A DNA stretch of 17,806 bases from JBBARC01 sp040400005 (GTDB lineage Bacteria > Pseudomonadota > Alphaproteobacteria > Acetobacterales > Acetobacteraceae): the NCBI GenBank assembly GCA_040400005.1, contig JBBARC010000062.1, positions 1 to 17,806 of the forward strand. The letters run 5' to 3'. A model generated the notes under the pieces. The model had not been told where the DNA came from and made no database searches. It worked only from the letters and a program-made list of their open reading frames with translations. This document shows, one piece after another, positions 7,252 through 13,749 of this stretch; within the stretch, counting starts at the first letter, position 1, and every line of letters starts with the position of its first letter. A program made the translations under genes and the position numbers.

Positions 7252-7632
7252 TTAGCCGTGCGCACGTTCGCGGGCATTGCTGCTTTTTTTCGCGGCCGCG
7301 GTGGCTTCGGTCATGATGGCGCGTAAATCACGCAGGAAGGCTGCGCCTTTCAGTGTGCGCTGCACCAGCACCGAACGGCGATCCATCGGATCAACCTTGC
7401 GGCGGGCGAGATCAAGTTCGCCGAGCCGGTCGAGCGCGCGGGTGATCGCGGGCTTGGAGACCTCGAGTTCGGCGGCGAGGCCGCGCACGGTGTGGGCACC
7501 ATCCTGCAGGTAGCAGGTGAGGAACACGCCGAGCTGACGGGCGGATAGATCGGGGCCATCGCGGCGCACCAGCGAGACAATGGTATCGCGTAGGGTATTG
7601 ACCATCTGGTCGGAGGTTGGGTTGGTAGCCAT
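7252..7632 (-). CDS. MarR family transcriptional regulator
   Basis: 126 aa, a compact MarR-type winged helix-turn-helix. Dimerisation helices flank the DNA-binding part: LSARQLGVFLTCYLQDGAHTVRGLAAELEVSKPAITRALDRL in three overlapping segments gives helices 2-4 (recognition helix VSKPAITRALDRLGEL), followed by the wing DLARRKVDPMDRRSVLVQRT with the conserved Asp-Arg-Arg. The Lys/Arg-rich C-terminus (KKSSNARERAHG) is not part of the fold. ATG at 7630-7632 has AAAGGA-type sequence just upstream on the minus strand. It stands alone, convergent with the glycosyltransferase gene and without an obvious target beside it: the nearest other gene is the aminopeptidase remnant on the same strand. MarR proteins are usually repressors released by small phenolic or oxidant ligands; the ligand here is unknown. 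Confidence 0.9.
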   Translation of the reverse strand: MATNPTSDQMVNTLRDTIVSLVRRDGPDLSARQLGVFLTCYLQDGAHTVRGLAAELEVSKPAITRALDRLGELDLARRKVDPMDRRSVLVQRTLKGAAFLRDLRAIMTEATAAAKKSSNARERAHG

Positions 7633-8180
7633 GTCCGTATCCTTTCGGGAAAATCGGCTTGCAGAAAAATTTGGGTGGTTGGCGTTGGGCCGGCACGTTA
7701 CGATAGCAACGAGGTATTTAACGTAAGCGAAACACCGATTCGATCATTCAATGCTGCCGCTTGCGTGGTGAAATGCAGAGTTTGCGTGGTTTCGTCAACA
7801 CTTTTCGGTCATTACGCACGAGTAAATGCGTTAAAAATTGGTATGCAAGGCGATCGTATGTGCGGCGCACTCAAGCCGCAATTGTAAGCACCCCGCCACT
7901 GCAACTTTGTCGGGTAGGCGGCGGAGAAACATATCGCGAACATATCACCATGCTTGCCGATGCCGAGGTTGCGATATTTGCCGACCGCCACATTGTTACA
8001 GCAGACTGGTAAATGGTTTGCTGACGGCACGTGTCTAGGGGTTGGCAACATTATCATTTAGCATTTAAACCGCCAGCATGTGCTGTTTCATCATGCCGCA
8101 CAAAAATGTGATCATTAAGGCTAGTGTTCCTAACGGGATGGTTCATGGCGCTAAACGCATAGCCGCGATCGTGCGTGATA
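7633..8180. other. 548-bp stretch without a recognisable gene, upstream of the MarR gene
   Basis: No frame here gives a protein I recognise, and by eye it is less GC-rich than its surroundings. It must hold the MarR promoter near 7640-7750. An inverted pair ACGTTA (7695-7700) and TAACGT (7719-7724) could be part of an operator, but a match of that size is expected by chance. The 3' end of the aminopeptidase remnant lies at 8181. The stretch may be decayed coding DNA or may hold an unrecognised small RNA; nothing decides between these. Confidence 0.5.
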
Positions 8181-9551
8181 TCAGGCGTTGGCGAGTGTTT
8201 CGATTGCGGCAAACGCGCAGGCCAGCGCCTGGGCCTCACCGCCGGCTGGGCGGCCCGGCCTGCCCGCATCGTTCCAGGCGTACACGTCAAGATGCGCCCA
8301 CGGCACGGCTGGCGGCACAAACGCTTGCAAAAACAAAGCGGCAACCACCGCACCTGCGTGTGCTTTGTCAGATACGTTGTTCATGTCAGCAACATCGCTA
8401 TCAAGCTAGGCTTTGTAACCGGCGTGTAGCGGCAGGCGCCAGCAGGTGTCGCCGGTGTGTCGCGAGGCTGCCGCGAAGCGCTCGGCTATCGCCTCATTAT
8501 TGGTAAATAATGCGGCGATATCAGGCCCTAAGGCCACCCGCGCGGCACCGGTGAGGGTGGCGAAATCCAGTAACAAATTTGGGCCGCTGGCGGCCGCATC
8601 GTGCAGCAGATCGCACAGCACCAGGCGCCCTTCGGCATCGGTATTGCCAATTTCAACGCTGATGCCGGCGCGGGTGTGCACCACGTCAGACGGCCGCATG
8701 GCACAACCGCTGATCGCGTTTTCAACGCACCCCAGGCGCAATTCCAGTCGCACCGGCAGATCGGCCTGCATAACCAGGCATGCCAGCCCCAGCGAAATTG
8801 CCGCCCCTGCCATGTCTTTTTTCATGCGCAGCATGGCGGCGGGCGGTTTCAGATCGTAGCCGCCGGTATCGAACACAACACCTTTGCCGCATAGCGATAT
8901 GAGTGGCGAGCTTTCATGGGCGCCGCTGCCGCGCCATTGCCCGATCATCACGCACGGCGGGCGGACCGATCCGGCGCCGGTGAACGCAATGGTTGGGTAG
9001 CCCGCTTGCAGATCAGTACCGGTAACCAATGATGAGGTCATGCCAAGATCACCGGTGATGCGCATGGCGATTGCGGCAAGCTCGGCGGGCCCCAGCAGAT
9101 TGGCCGGCAGGTTGATCAGATCGCGCACCAGCCACACAGTTTGCGCGCGCGCCAAAATCGCCTCGCAGCCAGCAGGTGGCACCAGCTGCGCCCGCGCGGC
9201 GGGGGGTGAGGTTTTCAGCAGGCCAGCCCGATAGGCGCCCAGGCAAAATCCCAACACCGCATCGTCGAGATCGGGCGTGCCATCGGCAAAACGCCATGCG
9301 GTGCCCGGCGGCAGGGCGGTGGCCAGCGCACCGTATTGGTATGGCCCGGCAGTGGCGCCCGGTGCGCCCAAACCCAGCACCGCGTGGTCGGCGCTTAACA
9401 GCTGCACGGGTCCGGTCTCGCCGGCAAACCCGCAGGCGGTCAGGTGCTGCGCCGCGTCGGCCGGCAAGGCCGCGCGCAACGCAGCCAGCTGCCCGGGGCC
9501 GGCCAGGTGAATCTGGCCGCAAGCGGTGGCGGCCGGGGCCAGGCAATCGAG
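8181..9551 (-). pseudogene. Leucyl aminopeptidase family protein (peptidase M17) with in-frame TAG and no clear start
   Basis: On the minus strand one frame encodes a near-complete M17 aminopeptidase of about 456 aa. The N-terminal domain starts around CLAPAATACGQIHLAG; the catalytic domain has VRDLINLPANLLGPAELA, then GKGVVFDTGGYDLKP, MLRMKKDMAGA and EIGNTDAEGRLVLCD, so the lysines, the Asp/Glu ligands of the two metals and the catalytic Arg are all kept. At 8406-8408 the frame meets TAG after HAGYKA, yet resumes in the same frame with LDSDVADMNN and the normal end WAHLDVYAWNDAGRPGRP to TGA at 8181-8183. The TAG sits where a CAG (Gln) would be natural. No ATG/GTG/TTG exists in frame between the upstream stop (9591-9593) and a TTG at 9477-9479, which is too far inside. 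Two lesions in an otherwise clean frame suggest recent inactivation, or sequencing error. Confidence 0.8.
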
Positions 9552-9646
9552 TGCGCGGGGGTAGGTGTTAAGAAACAGAATAAGTTTCCACTATTAGAGT
9601 GTCTGGTTTTCCTGCCCAAGTTGCGCGGGAATGGCAATGGCTAAGT

Positions 9647-9675
9647 GCCCTGGGTCTTAACCGCCCTGGGTCTTA
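9647..9675. repeat. 13-bp direct repeat, period 16
   Basis: GCCCTGGGTCTTA occurs exactly at 9647-9659 and 9663-9675, three bases apart. The core CCCTGGG is the reverse complement of the CCCAGGG core in the tandem units at 9822-9847, so the two sites could pair in RNA across about 170 bases. Confidence 0.65.
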
Positions 9676-9821
9676 TGCAATTTCAACGATACGGGGCGAA
9701 GCTGACCATAGGCTGACCGCAGTTAAAACTGGCCGCACGGCGGCCGGTTGCATCTCTTGGTGCTTGCAAAGCGGCCCGGCGCACCAAAACATAGGGTGTG
9801 GGTTGAGCTGCTGCCGAGTCG

Positions 9822-9873
9822 TACCCCAGGGTCCTACCCCAGGGTTGCGTCCACCGGTTGCATCCACCGGTCG
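9822..9873. repeat. Degenerate 13-bp tandem repeat upstream of the helicase gene
   Basis: Four consecutive 13-bp units: TACCCCAGGGTCC (9822), TACCCCAGGGTTG (9835), CGTCCACCGGTTG (9848) and CATCCACCGGTCG (9861). The pairs are near-identical within themselves and related across pairs. The period is not a multiple of three, as expected for untranslated DNA. It ends 57 bp before the helicase start codon, inside the likely leader. Confidence 0.6.
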
Positions 9874-9930
9874 CACCCGGGGCGCCCGCGCAAAACTTGG
9901 ACGATCACCAACACGATCAGGGGATAGCGC

Positions 9931-12621
9931 ATGTTTCAACCCCGCCTGCGTGCCGTTCTAGGCCCGACCAACACCGGCAAAACCCATTTGGCGATCACCC
10001 GTCTGCTGGCGCATGGGTCTGGTATCATTGGTTTTCCGCTGCGCCTGTTGGCGCGTGAAAATTACGATCGCATGGTCAGCCTGCGCGGGGTTAATGCGGT
10101 GGCGCTGATCACCGGGGAAGAAAAAATCGTGCCGCCTAATGCGCGCTATTTTTCGTGCACGGCGGAAGCCATGCCGCTGGATCGTCCGGTGGAATTTGTC
10201 GCCGTGGATGAAATTCAACTGGCCGCCGACCCCGATCGCGGCCATGTGTTTACCGAAAGGCTGCTACGCGCGCGCGGCCTGTCGGAGACCATGTTTTTGG
10301 GCGCCGAAACCATCCGCAATTTGTTGCAGCGCCTGGTGCCGGGCATCGAAATCGAAACCCGGCCGCGGCTATCAACGCTTTCGTATGCGGGGGCGGCAAA
10401 ATTATCCCGCCTGCCGCCGCGCAGTGCCATTGTCGCGTTTTCGGCAACCGAGGTTTACGCGATCGCCGAAGCGATCCGTAGGCGTAGTGGCGGCTGTGCG
10501 GTGGTGATGGGGCGGCTATCGCCGCGCACCCGTAACGCCCAGGTGGCGCTGTATCAGCAGGGTGAGGTGGATTTTCTGGTCGCAACCGACGCCATCGGCA
10601 TGGGGCTGAACATGGATGTCGATCATGTCGGGTTTGCCAATCTGCGCAAATTCGATGGCCACCGGCCGCGGCTGTTGCGGGCAGCCGAAATCGCCCAGAT
10701 TGCCGGGCGGGCCGGGCGCGGCATGCGCGATGGCAGTTTTGGCACCACCGGCACCTGTGACCCGCTGAGCCCGGAGCTTGCCGAGGCGGTGGAACAGCAT
10801 CGGTTTGACGCGCTAGAAACTTTGGCCTGGCGCAACCCCGATCTAGATTTTTCCCATATTGATGCGTTGCTGGCCAGCCTCAACCGCGCCCCCCCCAATG
10901 CTGCCTTGTTTCGCGGTGAGGAGGCCAGCGATGTGGAAACCCTGGCGCATTTGGCGCACGACCCGGCGATACGTGACATGGCGCGTGGCAGGGCGCGGCT
11001 GCGCCTGCTGTGGGACGCCTGCCAGGTGCCGGATTTCCGTAAATTGGCCGATGATACCCATGCCAAGCTATGCGGCCGCATTTTTACCCATTTGGTGCAG
11101 GACCGCGCGCTGCCGGAAGATTGGCTGGCCAGCCAGTTTACCGCGTTGGATCGCACCGAGGGCGATCTCGATACGTTAATGGCACGCTTGGGCGGGGTGC
11201 GGGTGTGGTCGTATATCGCCCAGCGTGCCGAGTGGCTGCGCGATGCCGATCGCTGGGCGGCGCGCGCCCGCGATGTGGAAGAACATTTGTCCGATGCGCT
11301 GCACGAGCGATTAACCGCGCGGTTTGTCGATAAGCGGGCCGCCCATTTGGTGCGCCGCCTGGCCCAGGGGGAAACGGCGCCGGAGATTTTATCAGCGGTG
11401 ACGGCCGCCGGCGTGGTGGTGGTGGAAGGCCACCAGGTTGGCCGCATCGATGGTTTTGCCTTTCGCCCCGACCCCGACGCGTTGGGCGCCGACAAACGGC
11501 TGGTGGAACGGGCGGCGCGGCGCGCTTTGGCCGCCGAGATGCCGCGCCGGGTGCGCCTGCTGGTGGCGGCCGACGATTGCGCGTTCACCCTGCAGGACGA
11601 TGCAAAACTGGCGTGGGCTGGCGTGCCGGTTGCCCGGCTTAAAGCTGGGCCGGGCATTTTGCGCCCGCAGATCGATGTCTTTCAGTCCGATTTTTTCGAA
11701 GGTGCGGCGCGCGAGGATATCCGGGCGCGCCTGATGGCGTTTATGGCGCGCCGGATCGCCGCCGATTTGGCGCCTTTGGTGGCGGCCGAGCTGGCAGCCC
11801 GGCAATGGCCCGAGCTGCGCGGCGTTATGCACCGGCTGCGCGATGGCGGCGGGGTGGTGCCCCGGTTTGACACGGCCCAGTTTGACAAGGCCCAGTTTGA
11901 CAAGGCCCAGTTTGACACGGCCCAGTTTGACAAGGCCCAGTTTGACAAGGCCCAGTTTGACAAGGCCCAGTTTGACAAGGTCCAGTTTGACAAGGCCCAG
12001 TTTGCCAAAGTTGGGCCTGAAAACAGCGCGCTTGAAAAGATCGGGCTTGATAGTGTTGGGGTTGAGGATACCAGCCCGCTACTGCGCGGCCGGCTGAAAA
12101 CCATCGGTGTGCGGGCCGGCCGGTTCGCGCTGTTTATGCCGGCGTTGTTAAAACCGCGCGCCAGCGCCCTGCGCGCGGTGTTGCTGGCGGTGCATGGCGG
12201 CGGGGCGCCGCTTGTGGTGCCGCCGCCGGGGCAAGTTTCCCGCGCTCTGCAGGGTGCGGATAACCGCCTGGTAAGTTTGGGGTTTTATGCCGCCGGACCG
12301 TATTTGCTGCGGCTTGATGTGGCGGAACGGATGGCGGCCGACCTTGCCTACATTACCCGGCGCGGGGGGGCGCCGCTGCCGCCGGGTTTGGCCCAGCGCC
12401 TGGGCGTACCGGCGGCAAGCCTGCCCGCGGTTCTGCACGGTTTGGGCTTCCGCCTGCCACCGGCGCCGGTGTTGGGGGCCGGGGTTTATGGGCCGCCCCT
12501 GCCGGCGCTGATCACCGCGGTGCGGCGGCGTGCGCCGCGGGGTGAGGCGGCGCCGGCTAAACCGCGGGCAGCTCAGCATCCCGATCATCCCTTTGCCGCC
12601 CTAGCGGCGTGGCAGGCTTAG
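9931..12621 (+). CDS. Suv3-like superfamily 2 RNA helicase with internal pentapeptide-repeat insert
   Basis: 896 aa. Helicase core: Walker A GPTNTGKTH (residues 11-19), VDEIQ with Asp93-Glu94 (Walker B), SAT at 171-173 (motif III), ATDAIGMGLNMD (motif V) and QIAGRAGR at 256-263 (motif VI). The order and the WRNPDLDFSHIDALLASL region after the core match the alphaproteobacterial relatives of mitochondrial SUV3, which unwind RNA with ATP. The C-terminal half (residues ~330-896) is family-typical but poorly understood. Residues 645-714 are unusual: ten near-identical QFDKA-type units followed by four decayed ones. ATG at 9931 is preceded by AGGGGA (9919-9924). Its end overlaps the S4-protein start by 13 bases, so the two are translated from one message. 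Followed by S4 protein, fdxA and carD, an order familiar in alphaproteobacteria. Confidence 0.92.
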   Translation: MFQPRLRAVLGPTNTGKTHLAITRLLAHGSGIIGFPLRLLARENYDRMVSLRGVNAVALITGEEKIVPPNARYFSCTAEAMPLDRPVEFVAVDEIQLAADPDRGHVFTERLLRARGLSETMFLGAETIRNLLQRLVPGIEIETRPRLSTLSYAGAAKLSRLPPRSAIVAFSATEVYAIAEAIRRRSGGCAVVMGRLSPRTRNAQVALYQQGEVDFLVATDAIGMGLNMDVDHVGFANLRKFDGHRPRLLRAAEIAQIAGRAGRGMRDGSFGTTGTCDPLSPELAEAVEQHRFDALETLAWRNPDLDFSHIDALLASLNRAPPNAALFRGEEASDVETLAHLAHDPAIRDMARGRARLRLLWDACQVPDFRKLADDTHAKLCGRIFTHLVQDRALPEDWLASQFTALDRTEGDLDTLMARLGGVRVWSYIAQRAEWLRDADRWAARARDVEEHLSDALHERLTARFVDKRAAHLVRRLAQGETAPEILSAVTAAGVVVVEGHQVGRIDGFAFRPDPDALGADKRLVERAARRALAAEMPRRVRLLVAADDCAFTLQDDAKLAWAGVPVARLKAGPGILRPQIDVFQSDFFEGAAREDIRARLMAFMARRIAADLAPLVAAELAARQWPELRGVMHRLRDGGGVVPRFDTAQFDKAQFDKAQFDTAQFDKAQFDKAQFDKAQFDKVQFDKAQFAKVGPENSALEKIGLDSVGVEDTSPLLRGRLKTIGVRAGRFALFMPALLKPRASALRAVLLAVHGGGAPLVVPPPGQVSRALQGADNRLVSLGFYAAGPYLLRLDVAERMAADLAYITRRGGAPLPPGLAQRLGVPAASLPAVLHGLGFRLPPAPVLGAGVYGPPLPALITAVRRRAPRGEAAPAKPRAAQHPDHPFAALAAWQA
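11863..12072 (+). repeat. 15-bp coding tandem repeat, 10 clear plus 4 decayed units
   Basis: From 11863 to 12012 the unit CAGTTTGACAAGGCC (QFDKA) occurs ten times with few changes: R for Q in unit 1, T for K in units 1 and 4, V for A in unit 8, and QFAKV in unit 10. The period continues with GPENS, ALEKI, GLDSV and GVEDT to 12072, whose DNA keeps a TTGA-AAG trace of the same unit. In register A-Q-F-D-K the pattern resembles the A(D/N)(L/F)xx pentapeptide repeat that builds a right-handed beta helix, with Phe/Leu at the central position. Because 15 is divisible by three, copy-number change keeps the helicase frame. Confidence 0.93.
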
Positions 12622-12923
12622 GCGCGGTTTTGGCAAGACCCGGTGACACCAAGGCTGGCGGCATTGGCGGGCATGGGCAGCGCTTGGACGTGTTTCTGTG
12701 GCATGCCCGGATCGCGCGCACCCGGGGCGCCTGCCAGGATATTGTGGCCACTGGCTTGGTGCGGATTAACCGTATCCCCACGGATAAACCCCACGCCCGT
12801 GTGCGCATAGGCGATGTGCTGACCGTGCCCCAGGGCGATGTTGTGCTGGTGTTGCGGGTGATTGGTTTGGCGCCGCGCCGCGGCACTGCGAGTGATGCGC
12901 GGCTGGTCTTTGAGGCGTTGTGA
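12609..12923 (+). CDS. S4-domain RNA-binding protein, Hsp15 (HslR)-like
   Basis: 104 aa from a GTG at 12609. The core QRLDVFLWHARIARTRGACQ, then ATGLVRINRIPTDKPHARVRIGD and a final VVLVLRVIGLAPRRG, is the S4 RNA-binding fold as in Hsp15, which binds stalled 50S subunits carrying nascent chains. The start is uncertain: GTG 12609 overlaps the end of the helicase gene (stop 12619-12621), TTG at 12630 is the other in-frame option, and homology only begins near GQRLD (about residue 23). Either way it is translationally linked to the helicase. With an RNA helicase before it, a role in RNA or ribosome quality control is reasonable inference. There is no hairpin directly after the stop, but TGATAAAAATAG gives repeated stops. 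Confidence 0.85.
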   Translation: MAGLGAVLARPGDTKAGGIGGHGQRLDVFLWHARIARTRGACQDIVATGLVRINRIPTDKPHARVRIGDVLTVPQGDVVLVLRVIGLAPRRGTASDARLVFEAL

Positions 12924-13107
12924 TAAAAATAGCGGTAACAATGGCTGTAAACCCGCACCGGATCGCCATTTACAAGGGGTGGCAGTGCCGGTGGCGGGCC
13001 CCAAACGCGCCCCAGCCGTGCCGTGCGCGCGGTGATGCGCGCTTGCACTGACCCTGGCTTGTCCGCCATATGCGCCAAATTCGCGCCGCGCCTTTTAGGA
13101 GATAACG

Positions 13108-13440
13108 ATGACCTACGTGGTCACCGAGAACTGCATTCGCTGCAAATACATGGACTGCATTGAAGTGTGTCCGGTCGATTGTTTTTACGTCGGCGAGAAC
13201 ATGCTGGTGATCAACCCTGACGAATGCATCGATTGTGGCGTGTGCGAGCCGGAATGCCCGGCCGAAGCCATTGTGCCCGACAGCGACGATAAGGCGGCCG
13301 AGTGGATTGGCAAAAACCGCGACCTGGCGGCGTCCTGGCCCAACATCACGCGCAAGGGCACGCCGCCCGAGGACGCCGATGAGTGGAAAGACAAGCCCAA
13401 CAAAACAGCGCTGTTATCGCCGTTGCCGGGCGTGCCTTAG
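13108..13440 (+). CDS. fdxA: Seven-iron ferredoxin FdxA (3Fe-4S/4Fe-4S type)
   Basis: 110 aa, standard length. Small soluble electron carrier. Cysteines lie at 9, 12, 17, 21, 25, 40, 43, 46 and 50, the same spacing as Azotobacter ferredoxin I offset by one, so one [3Fe-4S] and one [4Fe-4S] cluster are expected. The second motif CIDCGVCEPECP is a textbook 4Fe-4S site. The C-terminal tail, with AAEWIGKNRDLAASWPNIT and a KGTPPEDADEW segment, is characteristic of alphaproteobacterial FdxA. ATG at 13108 follows a clear AGGAG (13099-13103). A promoter may lie in the 184-bp gap before it (TTGCAC near 13044 and CATATG near 13068), but this is weak. Located between the S4 gene and carD, as in many relatives; its electron partner is not evident from the window. 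Confidence 0.97.
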   Translation: MTYVVTENCIRCKYMDCIEVCPVDCFYVGENMLVINPDECIDCGVCEPECPAEAIVPDSDDKAAEWIGKNRDLAASWPNITRKGTPPEDADEWKDKPNKTALLSPLPGVP

Positions 13441-13577
13441 GTCGCAACTGGGTGCCAGGCGCGCCTAGCCCGCGGCTAATCGGCGCTTAAATCGGCGCAT
13501 AAACTGGGCGATTTCGCATAATTTCGTGCAGGCGCCGCCGTACGGCGAATTTTGGGACATGCACGGGGCCCAAATTT

Positions 13578-13587
13578 ATGTTACACT
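13578..13587 (+). promoter_or_regulatory. Possible extended -10 promoter for carD
   Basis: Within the 309-bp gap between fdxA and the carD start, TGTTACACT at 13579-13587 reads as an extended -10 (TG, one base, TACACT). It lies in the only AT-rich patch there (13570-13590), about 160 bp upstream of the chosen ATG. No good -35 box is at the right distance. A small hairpin before it (13533-13547), followed by AATTTT, may end the fdxA message. The rest of the gap shows nothing clear. Confidence 0.35.
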
Positions 13588-13749
13588 GATCGCTCTAGGC
13601 GTTAGTGCCCTGGCAGGTCCTGTGCGGCCGCGCGGCCGGTACGCTTAGGTTCCGATCACGTCGGGATGTTTTGGGCCAGCCGGAATGTGGCCAGCGGGTT
13701 TGCCTACCCTGGCCTTCAGGGTGTGCCGCCCAAGCAGGCAGGGAGTGTG

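Larger units (their letters stand above)
9552..9930. other. Intergenic region upstream of the helicase gene, rich in short repeats
   Basis: No gene is recognised. It holds a 13-bp direct repeat (9647 and 9663), a perfect GGCCGC-ACG-GCGGCC hairpin at 9731-9745, a run of 13-bp tandem units (9822-9873) and the helicase ribosome site AGGGGA at 9919-9924. The promoters for the helicase (+) and formerly for the aminopeptidase (-) should lie here; none stands out. Confidence 0.5.

Noticed and set aside
7695..7724. ACGTTA-N18-TAACGT as a MarR operator
   Set aside because: Six-base arms 18 bases apart are too short and too far apart for a typical MarR site; expected by chance.
8181..8408. Frameshift in the aminopeptidase gene
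   Set aside because: The parts before and after 8408 are in the same frame (8181 and 8406 are both multiples of three); it is a nonsense codon, not an indel.
10623..11657. Minus-strand open frame of 344 codons
   Set aside because: It lies antisense inside the Suv3-like helicase, which has all helicase motifs; the antisense translation is Arg/Ser/Ala-rich without recognisable domains. High-GC shadow frame.
11863..12012. CRISPR-like array
   Set aside because: Units are contiguous with no spacers, 15 bp long and in coding frame; this is a coding tandem repeat.
11843..12104. Other-frame repeat proteins over the 15-bp repeat (LTRPS on +, NWALS on -)
   Set aside because: A 15-bp unit without stops is open in several frames; only the QFDKA frame continues into helicase sequence on both sides.
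13533..13553. Terminator for fdxA
   Set aside because: Only a 5-bp stem with a short T-run; kept as a remark under the carD promoter, not called as a feature.
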